64,000 bases of DNA, from the NCBI GenBank assembly GCA_021904315.1, contig CM038918.1:496001-560000 (forward strand), written 5' to 3'. The DNA is from Sphagnum magellanicum. Lineage: Eukaryota; Streptophyta; Sphagnopsida; Sphagnales; Sphagnaceae. The translations under genes and the position numbers were made by a program. The notes below the pieces were generated by a model. It did no database searches, was not told the origin of the DNA, and was given only the letters and a program-made list of their open reading frames with translations. Shown piece after piece: positions 1-12,880 of this stretch. Position 1 is the first letter of the stretch, and each line of letters begins with the position of its first letter.

Positions 1-99
1 TGGAATATCCCTAAATTTTCACTATTATCCTTCACAATATTTTTTGATTTTGAAGAAATAATTTTTGAAAATTTCAACATTCCTGAAAATAATATAATT

Positions 100-1140
100 A
101 GTGTCGAATTGGCCAAGGTAGTAGGGTATATATCACACACAAGTTTCTTTCGCATTTTTTCATACAAGTTACAAATTACACAGCCTTTAATTTACAACAC
201 CAATCAGGGCTGAGTGGTTTTATGTACCTTGGTTGTAGTTTGATGGATCTTGTCACCACAAAGTTCTCAATTACATCCAAGAGTTGTTCTGAAGATTCCC
301 AACATGTAAATATTCCAAACAATATCCCTAAGGTTGTTTGCATCTATGCTCCCCAAAAAATAACAAGAAAGTCTCAGACCGCTTGCACAACATATTCCCC
401 ACAAGACACGAGCCATGGAATTGACAAAAATTTTAGGACAAAAGAGCAGTTGTTGTTGTTGTCATCTCAACTACATAATGTAATAAGTCAAGACAGGTCC
501 AATGGAGTTGTAGATGGTTGCATATGTCCCTTTAAGAGAGTGGGTGTCTCCATTACAATAGCTTTTGGGTTCATAATAATAATAAGTCCAATGGCACATA
601 GCCTACTCATATATTCTTAGTAGTATATAATAAATCCCCAACCTCCCAAACACCCTCTGCCAACAGACACTATAATGTATCCATTATTCCATTTTTAGAA
701 GGAAATAATGACACAGAGGCAAAGCCAACTTGAGACTTTCAAATGCAGGTGGAACAAAAATTCCAATGTTGGGTTGCTTGTACCTTCCCTTGTTTGTCTC
801 TTTGTATGGGAAACACAAAATTCTTTGTCAAAGTGGCAATGTATGTATGTGTGTATGCACATCTTACACTTCCATCAGATTCCTATTGGTGATTATAGGT
901 CACTTTTGGGAATTATGTGATCACAGCATTCACCAGTGCACCATCTATTGGAAACAAGTTATGACTCTGTTGAGCAGATGAAACTCAACTATGTAGAACC
1001 TCGGTAACTTTAACCTGTAAACCCTTCTGTTCCCTCCTCCTAGTACCTATGCAATGACCTATGTAAGTGGTTAAATATTATAAGCAAGTAAGTAAGGAAT
1101 GTAAGTGGTTACTATGAAAATAAGTAAGTATTAGGTGAGG
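100..1140 (+). repeat. Dispersed repeat, copy A (partner at 37640-38740)
   Basis: This stretch is similar in the same orientation to 37640-38740. Shared blocks include the segment around 'gttgttctgaagattcccaa', the run with 'cttgcacaacatattcccc', the 'cattattccatttttagaag' block, and a tail containing 'tgacctatgtaagtgg'. The tail is also seen at 36870-37100. Short ORFs inside (222-620, 708-981) follow the repeat and have no recognisable domain, so I do not call genes. The element type is unknown: I could not define clear terminal repeats or a target duplication. Confidence 0.7.
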
Positions 1141-1524
1141 CACTTTGGATGAACTGACACCCACATTGATACCATGGTAAGAATTTCAAGATCCATCTAA
1201 ATTATTTCTAAAATTTACAAATATCCCATGCTTATACTAAATTAGGGTTTTTCAATTCAAATCTAACATTTGAAGGGCTTAATATGGTCATTACAAGGAT
1301 TCACTTACAAACATGATGTACCAATCTGCATACAGGTTCACCCTGGCCTCCTCCTACTAAGTAAGTAAATCCATGTGGATACATTGTCAGTACATAGATA
1401 ACTACCACGGTTAGGTATGCACACAAGAATAGAACAATAACATTGTTTTCTATACACACATCATCCACCTTGCGCGGTGCACTGGTGAGTGCTGGTTCAC
1501 TCTGGCTCCTTACATGAACCATAA

Positions 1525-1656
1525 AATAACGTTTCAAGCAACTACTCCAGTAATTTCACCGCAATGTTGAGTTCAATAACGTTTCAAGCAACTACTCCAG
1601 TAATTTCACCACAATGTTGAGTTAAATAACATTTCAATCAACTACTCCAGTAATTA
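1525..1656. repeat. Tandem repeat, 50-bp unit, about 2.6 copies
   Basis: The unit begins 'aataacgtttcaagcaacta'. Copies run 1525-1574, 1575-1624 and a partial third to about 1656. The first two are nearly identical, so the expansion is fairly recent. No coding content is seen. Confidence 0.85.
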
Positions 1657-4494
1657 CAGACCTTCCATTTGATGAAAATTTTATAATTTTATAAAAAAAG
1701 GTCTGTGGGTGTTGTGGAAGGATGCCCTGGCTATTGGGCCAGGGACAGCAGAGCTGTGCTGGCTATTTGTGGCCAAAGCATTTATGAGTGATCGATCACC
1801 CACACTATGTTATCTGGGTGCATGCTGGTTCACTCTGGTTCATTAAATGAGCCTTTAAATAACATTTAACCCCCTAATTTCACCCTACTAATTAAACCTC
1901 CTTCATTGGTTCAAACTATGAAGGGTGGTCAGTTTGGGTTTACACTAGGGTAGTTTAGGGCCCAAGCTCAAGCAAAGGACTTTGGATCAAAAAAGTTTAT
2001 TGAATCCTACATGGATAGTTGTGGATAATGTTGCTTCGGCCTTTGGGATATATTTTCAGGCCTGCTTCAAAGAGATGGGCCTAATGAAAATAGCGAGGGC
2101 CCATGGGTTTCAAAATAATCTTAATTCTTGATTTATGATATTTGATTAATGTTTATTATTTTTTTGGAAGATAAAATTGAGGGCAATTTTTGGTGGCTCC
2201 TTATAAAATTGTTTCCATTTAATGTTTATCATTTTTTGAATGAACATATACAAACACCAATGCATAGATATCACAACAAATATTCTTTCTTTTTCTCTCA
2301 TCCTTGATGAGTGGTTGTTTATGAAAGGTGCACAGAGGGAAAAAAAAATCAAACACAAAAAAAAGAATGAAAAAAAAGAAAATCAAAGAGAAAACTTAGA
2401 ACGGAAGAGAGGAAAAATAAAATAAAATACGAGATGAATAAAAAATTAAGGCAACCACATTTCCAAAAAAAAATTTAAACAAAATAATTTTTTATTAAAA
2501 AAATCATGTGATCAATTCTTTTGGTCCAAATTGAGTTTACACTGTGAACAAAGGCCCTTGAGCCACAGCCCATGGGTTTTCTCATGGTCTCATCCAAAAA
2601 GTAGGGTACCATGAGGTTCTATAGGCCATGGCCCAAGCCGTCTAGTGTAAACAGCTTCTTGTATGGTATACTAGGTAGCATGCCATATTCCAGTGTTGGG
2701 TGGTTCTCACTTTTTGTGAGAACCGTTGGGTGCGGTTTTTTGGGTAGGTTCTGAGAACTACCTCGGTTCTTCTTTTTTTTAAAAGAATTTCCATTTTGAG
2801 AATCACGTCGGTTTTCGGAATTTAGAAAAAATTCTGGTTACGTGATTTTCAGGGCCAACAGGTCTTACAAAATTTTGAACTGTCAATTTTCAAAGCTGGA
2901 TCTCACAAATCGGTTCTCATAAATCAAGGTTTTTTATATTTTATATTTTACTTTTTTTGGGGGTTTCTTTTGTGTTTCTTTTCTTATAATCATAATAAAT
3001 GATGAAAAAAAAATTGCTTTAATATAAAGAGTTCGTATCTATAATTTTCTCCCTTTCAAACTCCTCTTCAAATTCTTCCAACACCTCTTTTACAATTTCA
3101 AGAAGAAAAAGCATTTTTTAAAAAGAGAAAACATTTACAAAGATAACGACAATAACTCATTTCTAAGCCTAATGCAAAAAATAATAAATAAATAAATATT
3201 ATTATTGCCCCCTTAAACAAACACCATTTTCTTTCCAACAATCAAAGCTAACCTACAAATAAAATAAATGAAATATTAAAAATAAGTTTAAACATATTAA
3301 TAAAACAAACTATCTACAAAATTACAAATCAAATACAAAGAATGTTTTTAAAAAATGAGTTCAAATAGAAAAAAGGAAGATAACTCAAAGGATTAATTTT
3401 ATTTATAAAAAAAAATTTAAAAGAATAGAACTTACAAGTTTTAGAGACAATTTCTTGTCTTCTTTCCCTTTCCTGAACAAAAATAAATTGTAGCACTAGA
3501 AAAGCAAGTCGTGTTACATTTAAGCACTCAGGGTTTTCCGGATTCAAATAGCGCTCAGGGAAGCGTTCATTTATTTTTAATGTGCAAACAGAACTTGAAA
3601 ACCTCCTGTTGATACATCGAAGGCACTAAAAATCATTCAAAACGGATTTAAAATGAGAAAGTTATTGCCCCGCAAAGTTCCCCAACACTCAAAAATTTCT
3701 TTGTATATTGCTTTGTTGCTATTAGAGTTCTAAGATGATTTGTAGAACTTAAGGTGGTGTTGCTATAGGATTTAAACTTTAAATCGTTTAAAGTGAACAA
3801 AAAATGATATTATCATGAACTTTGAAAGTAATAAGGGTTGAAATATAAGAAAAGTGTGTTTTATAAATTGAAAAAAAAAAAAATTCTTGTTATTTTTTTT
3901 TATTCTTTTTCATTTACACTCCAAAGATGATTTATAGAACTTGAGGTAGCACTCTCATAACATTTTAAATGATTAAAAATGAAACAGAAATAAGAAAAAT
4001 TTAAACAAGTGTTCATTTACTAGCTTGTGTTTGGTGATGGGTCAGTTTACCCCGTCACATTGTACAAAAAATTGAGAAATTGAAACTAAAAATTAAAAAC
4101 TTCAGAAATGATCAAATAAAAAATGAAAATAATAAAAAAAATAAGACTTACCTTACTTGCTAGCTTTTGCTTACTGATTGTAGCTCCAAAGACTACTTGC
4201 AAAAGCAAAGAGGGGGAGAGAACAAGCAAGGAAAAAAAAAACCACAACTTAAAAATTACAAATTACAAACCTTACAAAACAAAGCAAAAATCAAAATTAG
4301 AATTAAGAATAACACAAAATATAAATCAATTAATAAGATTTTTTAAATCTAAAAAAAACAAGAGTGCCTGAGAATAGAAGAGAGCAAAGATTTGGATTTG
4401 TAGTAACAAGTAGGAGCAAATAGGACTAAAGAGGGAGTTTGGACTTTTTTCTAATTAAATTTCAACCCTAACCGCAAAGAGTGACGGCCATCAC
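1657..4494. other. Gene-free AT-rich DNA
   Basis: No supported gene. It holds a loose inverted pair of 'gtttacactag' blocks (about 1936 on + and about 2652 on -), which may mark an old inverted-repeat element. A block with 'ggttctcac' and 'gagaaccg' lies at 2690-2830. Long A/T-rich low-complexity sequence follows at 2930-4400. Short ORFs here are lysine-rich translations of A-rich DNA. Confidence 0.6.
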
Positions 4495-4533
4495 ATTAGG
4501 GTTAGGATTAGTGCTCTAACCCCTAACCCTAAT
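4495..4533. repeat. Short palindrome with telomere-like CCCTAA motifs
   Basis: The left arm attagggttagg (4495-4506) pairs exactly with cctaaccctaat (4522-4533) across a 15-base loop. The arms carry single telomere-type heptamers, but there is no tandem telomeric array, so this is probably chance or a decayed fragment. Confidence 0.6.
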
Positions 4534-7500
4534 ATGGCAGCTGCCTCCATAAACAATAAGTTTAATTTTTAAAAAATTAACTTTTCATTTTTTGCTTTCA
4601 TAAACGGTAAGTTTAATGTTTTAAATTTTTATTCTTACTTTTTATTTACTATTATTTATTATTTATTATTTACTATTTATTACTACTAAATTTTTTACCT
4701 ATCACTCTTACTTATTACTCTATTTACTAATACTATTTATTATTTTCTTTAAATAAATAAAAACCATGAGAAGGGATGTTGCGGGAGGCATCTCTCTTGT
4801 TCATAGTTTGGAGAACTAAAGGTGCATATGGTTGTGGGGAGACGAGGGAGGCAGATGACAATTTTTTTGAAATAAAATATATTAAAAATAAATTAAACTT
4901 CTTTTGTCTCTAAATTTTTCAAATATTGAATTCCATTAAATGTGAAATTTTCATTTTCAACCTGTGTCTAATTTGCATTTTAAAAAATGACTGCACAATA
5001 CTCCAAATAGAGTCAAAGTCTTTCATGGTTCCTATGTGAAGCACATCATTCTAATTACAATATGTATACAATAAGAATACAAGAGCAATTTAAGTGATAT
5101 CAAGTCAGCCATTGAAGAAGCAAAATGAGTTTTCAATACAAAAATGTGCCTAAATACCAAATTTAGTTGTAAATATTAATGATCAAATCCCAAATAATTC
5201 GCCTCTCATAAAAGCTGGATAGTGGGAAATTAACTCCCTTTTAAAAGCACAATTTATGGCTGATTCAAAATTCAATTACCATTGATTAAGAACAAACCCA
5301 CATTAAAGAACAGAGATCAGATTCAAATTACACTCCTCTAATAATTTCACCATCTAGATGGACTGAATCAGTTCTTATATTATGGGTCCACAGAACTTGT
5401 GTGATGGATGATATCCATCTAGATTGATGAAAATAGCCCACTAAAAGAATGGGTCATGTCTCTTTGAGGGTACATTGCAAGACTCAATTGGGCCCCTCCT
5501 TGAGAAATGGGTTGAACCCAGGTTCATCCTGGCTAAATCTCATTGCTACATATATAGCACACCACAATAATATCCTTTTCTGAAAATTGAAACTAAGGAA
5601 CTAATATTAAAATGATTTAAAAGTATCTAAAAACACCAAACAAAATGAATGAAGACAAAGTTTGTTTGCTTGAATGACTAAGATGTAAAACTTGACCAAA
5701 AAAAACTAGTAGCTAGTATAAAATGAGTAATCAACGAATGATGCCACTTTGGGCTTGAACAATGACTTAACCACAAGTGACACATTAGAAGGTGCATAAT
5801 TGCAATGTGCGATAGTTAGTGTGAGGCAAGTTGAAGGCAATAACAATGTTAAAACTTTGTTTAATTGGAATGCCACGAACCCACCACAAACCTCCTTTTC
5901 AACAATTATTGGGTTTCAACATTGATTCAAATATCATAAATTGTTATTCTTTGTTCAAAGGCTTATACACTTTTGAACCTTTGTCTTTTTCATTTTCCTT
6001 TTTCCATTTGACATGAGAAGAACCATTGTAATTATTTCGTGGAGCATTTTATTAGTTTTTTTTTGTCATGATTGTGGATTCCAATGGGCACCAAGCATCT
6101 CACACCCCTTAGGTTTCCCCAATTGATATAACCTTTTAATCCATTGGTGCAATTGAGATTGAGATACCCTTTATGGTGTACACTAAAGCCCAAGCCCAAA
6201 ACAATTGTATGCTTTTTGACTTGAATTCTTGGGCCAACTTGATGCCATTCTAAAATGGATACCGAGGGCCCAAAACCAAAAGTACAGTAAAGTTCATTAG
6301 CTTGTTAAAAGAACCCTCTTTTATGTATTTATTCCTTGTTTCTTCCTCCCTTTCTTGTTCTCCTCCTCTTGGTAATTTCCATAAGCTTTGTCTTGACCCT
6401 AAAAGCTCCACATGGATGAGAATATGCACCACATCATTATGTCATTGGCCTTTTTCATGGCATTTTGTCACCAAATGACAAGAATTGTTGCGTTTCAAGA
6501 ATTTAACATTATGGACCAATGATGTTGATCGCCATATTCATCATGAAAGGAAAAGGGATACAAAGGAGAATGTACCTTATTTTGTGTTTAGATTAGATAA
6601 TGAAGTGTTGAATGGAATCAATTTTAGGGCAAGGGAGCTTTCAACATCTCAAGTTAGACTTTTTTCTTTTTTTTAGCTTGTAGCACGTATCGAATTCAAA
6701 TATTTTGACAACTTGTGCAAGAGACAATTCAAAAAGAAAACTTTTTTTTTTTAAAATGATGATCGTGACATGTCAAACAAGGATGTTCAAGACCAAGATT
6801 TAGAGGAACTTTCCAACGAGGATGAGATTGCAAAAAAAGAAAAAGGCCAAATGTGTTGTGCCTTGAAGTTTTGTGCTATTTCATGATTGTAATTTTTCAA
6901 ATTTCGCACTATGTTTTATTTTCAATCAAGTCACTTTTTATATAAAATTTTCAATTTCTTTGTGTGATTACAAGTTCTTTGTCCTCCAACTTATAAAGAC
7001 ATGGATACAACAATTATTATGTTTTCACATTTGCCAATTTGGAATTTTTAGCAAATTAGATTTTTTTTTGTCTTGAAATTTCCTAAACTTTCATCCTTTT
7101 GCCTTCAAATTTTTGAAAAAATTCAACATCCCAGTTTTAAAATTAATTTACACCAAATTTTACCATAAGGAAGGGTAGTGTGACAACATGATCAACAAAC
7201 TAGTTTTCCAAGAAATATTTTGAGCATGCATGAGATATGTTTTAGTACTTTTACATATTTGCGTTAATTACTTACTACTTCATTAAGTCATATTGATACA
7301 TCCATGAGAACAAACATTTTGATATAATCAAATTGCCATATCATTTTCCAAAGTATATATTGGTAGTACATTAGACATGTGTGACAAGCTTTATGAAACA
7401 ATTAAGAATATAATTAATATGATAATGATTTTGTTTTGCAATAGTTATAATTTATGATTAGTTTTTTCAATTTTATGATGTTGCATCATGATTGGCTAAC

Positions 7501-10500
7501 ATCCCAAAAAGGATTTAACATTAAATGGTAGCAAATAGGAGAGGCCAAAAAAAGTATAATCCTATTAGTATTTGTACAAGAACATGTTTTTTTAATATGG
7601 CAAACCTAGTCCAAAACCTTTGTTTTTTTGGTAATTTGATTCAATTTTTTCAAAAAATGCCATTATAGGGGTCATAGCCCCAAAAACAATTTCAAATTTT
7701 GGCGAAATTTTTCACAAAAAAGTATTGATTCCAATACATTTGAAACAATTTTTGAAACCCATAATAAATCAAAATCATTATGGTGAAAGAGTTTCAAAGG
7801 TGAATGCATGAATGAATGGACTAAAAATGGCAAATAAATATATTTTCATAAGTTCCTTTCCTTGTTTTTCAAGCCATAGGGTAATTAAATAATATAGCTC
7901 AAGGTCAATTTCCACATGGAAAAAATAAATACTTAGTTTCTTTCAAAAAATTAGTTCATTTTTATAAATATGAAATTATTATTTCATTATCTATTACAAC
8001 ATTGTCATATGAGGAATGAAATTATTCAAATTGTAGCTTGCCATAATTATGATGATTTTCCATAACTCAATTTCATATTTTCATGAAAATTCATTCAAAT
8101 ATTTTATAGATTATTTAATGATGAAATTGACCTTAGGTAAAGTAGTTAGGTAATGACAACCCACCAATTTCAGGAATTTTTTTTTCTATTTATGTTTGGG
8201 CCCAATTAGATGCCATAATACCTTGGCAAATTTGGCAAATTCATTTTATTTTATTTTTTTGTTTAAATTTTTCAAAAGAAAGCTTATTATGTTGAATAAT
8301 TCAAAATTTATGGTTGCCCTTTCCATTATAGTACAAGTTCATGAGGATAATCCAACCAAGAAGACAATTGAGAACTTTTGGTAGTGAAAGTAGTTTTATT
8401 ATATTTAGTTTGCACCTATCAAAATTTAAAAATCAAGATTAAGGTACTAAATTACAATTTCCAAAATATATAAATTATTCAACAAGTTACTGCTAAACCT
8501 ACCAAGGTGTTATGGTATCACTATTTTGTACATGGGTGCACAAATTCAAAATAAAATAAATTTTTCAAAATACTATGGACTTTCAAAATGATGCATCAAT
8601 TTTGACCATGAAAAAGTTTGTAACTAATTTTTTTCAAAATAGTTTTTGACATGATTTTATTTTTAGTTCTGTCATGATTTGTTACAAGGAATATTGAGTA
8701 CCTAATAAAAATTTGTAAATGAATTTCTTTTAAAGTCCATAAATAAACCCACAACTAAGAGACTAGTTCATAATATGTTACAACTTCAAAAGTTCACCCA
8801 TTTACTTTAATGCTATTAATTATCAACATGATCACATATATGTTTTCATATTTAAATTGATAATCTAAACTTAATGGCCATGTGATAAAATTTTGATTTT
8901 GATCCACCCCTTGAATGATTTAGAACAAAATCAACTTGTAAAAAATTGCATTATAACACCAATATTGGGCAACTCATTCATGCATTCAACTTGAAATTAT
9001 CAAAAATATATTTAAGCAATGAAAGGTAGTACATGATAATCACATTCCCATGAACTTGCTTATATTGACATAATGTCATAGTTGAGTGTTTTTCTTTGTA
9101 GGGTTGGAAGCCATTGTTGATACATGTAAGTTTAATTGGACTATTACTTTGAGTGGGCTGGTCACAATCATTATTTTTCTTTTTCCAAATGACAATGAAG
9201 AAATGTTTCCATTCCTCAAACTAGAGATATGCGAGAAGCTACAGATTGGGAGAGAGGTTCCAAGCCTTTACATGTCCCAATTGGCCTAACATTAATTAAA
9301 TCCAATTTTTTTTCTTTTGAATCTTTCATAAAAACTCAAGTTTTAAGATATTGCTTCAATTAGACAGCTAAGATTGGCAAAAATATGAACAAATCATCAA
9401 TGCAATTCTTGTTATCCTTTCATGGCATAGCCCATGGTTTATTTTTTCAATCTGGTGATTATAAAAAAATTGGTAATTTATTCCAAAATATTTGCAAAAT
9501 CTAGTCAAATAGAAAAAACATAATGTACCCAAAAAAAATCCCATTTTATCATTTGTTGAAAAAAATGATTAAATGTTTCTCAGAAGTGAAAAACACTGAT
9601 AACACTGCTGAAGAATTTGGCAGCAAAGTAATTAAGGTCACGGAGGCCATAGCCATGTCATTTATTGGGTTCTTTGGCTCAGGCCCTAGTGTAAAACCAA
9701 CAGACCCAACTCTGATTTTTTGGCCGCTAGGACTACTCCATTTTGAATTGGGTCCTTGTGTAAAATGGGCATTAGGCCTTTGGGTTTAACTCTCCCTCCT
9801 ATTTTGGTGTGTTTGTAACATTTGGCCCTACATAGCCTTTATCCCCTGTTGGCTTTTCTTTTGTGTTCAGTGAGATTGTTGTATTCAGTTGCAGAAAGGC
9901 AACTTGATGAGAACTAGGTTATAGATTTGGTGCAAAACCAGACAATAGAGCCGACCAATTGTGTCCAACACTGGTATCCAAGGACATAAAACAAGGGGTT
10001 GTGTCACACTTGTGGCCTTGCCATTCACATTATGAAGTATCTTAAGGCAAAAGAAGAAGAATTATGGAAACTCAAATATTTCACCATGCAAACATAAAAA
10101 TCTTCAGAAAAAATCCTTAAAAGCAGCCAAAATCCTTCAAGATATTGTAACTCTGTAACAACTCTCAAGTTTCAATACAAGCCAAAATATCATCTTTCAA
10201 AAATGCTCATATAAAATAAGACCTATTATTACCTAGGGGCGAAAAAACACCTTAAGCTACTATACACATTAATGAATCTAAACACAATATCCTTGCCTTG
10301 GTAGGCAAAGCCAAAAGAGCAGGCAATGAACAGTAAGGTCCAAATGAATGAAAGGGGAAAAGAGCATAGAGAAGTTGTATACAAGGACAAGCAAGCTAAG
10401 CCTCAACATGTTGCTACAAAACTGACTGATTTCTTCTGAATGAAAGCTGGAAGGCGTGGATGTGATTGGGATTTGTGGATGTACTTGCACTGGCTTAATA

Positions 10501-10735
10501 TCATCAAGCTGACCAACTGATCATCTGGACAGCAATCAATTGTGCTGCCACATGACACTTAATTCACTCCAACTGTTAGAACTGAAAGCTCATCTCCATA
10601 GTTCTATGTACTAGCGAGACTGGCCAGGGTTTGGCCCATTCCAGCTTGTATTGAGCCCATGGTCGAGGCTATGAAGATCAAAAGGGCGAATAAGACCTAA
10701 CAGTTGTTAACGAGCTAGCAGAGTAGTGACAGCTT
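4534..10735. other. Gene-free AT-rich DNA
   Basis: No supported gene over about 6.2 kb. 4600-4750 is a simple tract built on TTATTTACTA. The rest is AT-rich single-copy-looking or old repeat sequence with scattered stops in all frames. A 'gccctagtgtaaaac' block near 9682 and 'gtacactaaagcccaag' near 6179 resemble the inverted pair at 1.9-2.65 kb. ORFs of 60-90 codons (for example 9523-9789) show no domain or codon signal. Confidence 0.55.
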
Positions 10736-11041
10736 CTGCTATTAGTGTTCAAAGGTTGTGTAATTTGCAATATTAAGCTTGAGAGGTTCAGGTTTTTGTG
10801 ACTTGTTCTTTTTTATGGAATCAGCACAAAAACTGAACCATGGAACTAGCCTTATGTTAGAATTGAATTGAAATTTGAAGAACCTGCTATTAGTGTTTGT
10901 GGGTTGTCTAATTTGCAGTGTTAAACTTGAGAGGTTCAGGTCTTGGTGACTTAATCATGAACAAATACATAATAGATGGAATCAGCACAAGAACTAAACC
11001 GTGGAACTAGCCTTTTGTTAGAATTGATTTGAAACTTGAAC
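10736..11041. repeat. Diverged tandem duplication, about 145-160 bp
   Basis: Two adjacent similar blocks, about 10736-10882 and 10883-11041, share 'ctgctattagtgtt', 'cttgagaggttcaggt', 'atggaatcagcacaa' and 'ggaactagcctt'. A third, more decayed relative lies at 18400-18540. Non-coding. Confidence 0.75.
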
Positions 11042-11535
11042 CTTGAAACACAATTCTTGAACTCAGGTACAAGTTTTTTTTATTGTAGCTTCACCTATAC
11101 TCGCAATTTGAGCTCTATAAGAGCCACAGTGAACCAGCACCCAGCAGCCCACTGTGAAAGATGGATGGTAAGTGATATAAGCGGCATTTTATCAAATCCA
11201 AAATTGTGTAGTCATTTTTTATTGATCCAAACTCATAAACATGAAAAATAAGTCAATTTGGATGCTATTATTTATCATTCGACAATATTCTAAATAGCTA
11301 CAAGGTACTGGATATTTTGATCCAACCAAAAATAATCAATTGGAGTATTTTTCTTTAATGACTTTTATCATTCCTTAAAATATCTAATACATCAAAGAAT
11401 TTATGTAAGAAGGCATTGTAATCTAGCTATTGATAATGTCCTATAAGTCTTTTTCAATAAAGGTTCACCCATTTAGCCTGTCATTGTCATCCTTGATCAT
11501 TTGGAGATAAACTCCAATAGTCCTAGGATTTATAA
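11042..11535. other. No gene seen
   Basis: AT-rich sequence between a tandem duplication and a minisatellite. A 71-codon ORF (11036-11251) has no recognisable feature. Confidence 0.5.
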
Positions 11536-12880
11536 TATGGCAGTCGCCAAGTCTTTATCCTTTCAATTGTCCTGAGAGGAACGATTAGGTGGCCGCCAGG
11601 TCATCTTCTTGCGATGGTAGCAAGAGGACAATCTAACAATTACTAGGTCATTTTTCGAGATCATAAGGAGAGGACGATCTAGCAATCACCAAGTCCTTTT
11701 TTTGTAATCATAATGAAAGGATGATCTAATGACTGCCAAATCATTTCCTTTTGATGGTTTCAATATGACGATTTGGCAATTGTTAGATTATTTCCTCGAG
11801 ATGTTTTTGAGATGACAATTTAGCAAGTGCTAGGTCATTTTTTCAAACTATTTTTGACATTACGATCTAATTATCGTCAGATCACTTTCTCATGACTGTT
11901 TCAAAATGACAAATTGGTAGCCGTTAGGTTGTTTTCTCTAGCTTCTTTTGAGATGATGATCTGGCAGTTGTTAAGTCGTTTTTTAGAATTACTTTCGAGA
12001 TGACAATTTAGGGGCCGCCAAGTTGTTTTCCCGAGCTACTTTGAAATGACAATCTAATAGCCGTTAGGTCGTTTTTTCGAGCTACTTCGAGATGACAATT
12101 TGGCAGCTATCACGTCATTTTCTCAAGTTGTTTCAAAATGATGATTTGGCGGCTACAAAGTCGTTTTTTCGAACTGCTTCAAGATGATGACCTGGTGGCC
12201 GCAAAGTCGGTTTTTCGAATTACTTCGAAATGACGACCTGGTGGCCGCAAAGTCGTTTTTTCAAACTTTTTTCAAGATGATGATCTAACGGCCGCCATGT
12301 TGTTTTCTCCAGTTGTTTCATGATGACGATCTAGCAACCGCCATGTCGTTTTCTCAAGCTACTTTGTGATGATGATTTGGCGGTCGTTAGTTTGTTTTCT
12401 CAAGCTCCTTCGTGATGCCGATCTGGTGGTTGCCAAGTCGTTTGCTCAAATTGTTTCGAAATGACGATCTAATGGCCCCCACTTTGTTTTTTCAAGCTAC
12501 TTCAAGATGACAATGTGGCAGTCACCACATTGTTTTCTCGAACTACTTCAAGATGACGATTTTGGTGGCCGCCACATCGTTTTCTCAAGCTGCTACATTG
12601 TTTTCTCGAACTGCTTCAAAATGACAATCTCGTGGCCACTAAGTCGTTTTGTCAAGCTGCTTTGAAATGACAACTTGGCGGCCATTAGATTGTTTTCTCA
12701 AATTGTTTCAAGATGACAATCTTGTAGTTGCCAAGTCATTTTCTAAAGATGTTTTGAGATTATGATCTAGCAACCATTAGATCATTTTCTCACGAAGGTT
12801 TAGGGTTGGTGATTTGGCAGCTACCAAGTCGTATTCCTAAAATGATTGTGAAATGGACCATTTGGTGAACGCTTAATTGT
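11536..12880. repeat. Decayed minisatellite, about 46-47-bp unit, nearly 30 copies
   Basis: About 1.3 kb of tandem units with an approximate consensus made of 'gatgacgatctggcggccgc' followed by 'caagtcgttttctcgagctg' and 'cttca'. Spacing measured between 'atct' blocks around 12230-12470 is 46-47 bp; the first units near 11540-11700 are slightly longer. The inferred ancestral unit is rich in CpG. Most copies differ from it by C-to-T or G-to-A changes, which is the pattern left by methylated cytosines. The array is much richer in GC than its surroundings and has no long ORF. Confidence 0.85.

Noticed and set aside
1936..2655. Inverted pair of 'gtttacactag' blocks
   Set aside because: The match is short and decayed, with no target duplication; similar words occur elsewhere in direct and inverted order.
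4495..4533. Interstitial telomere
   Set aside because: Only single heptamers in a small palindrome, not an array.
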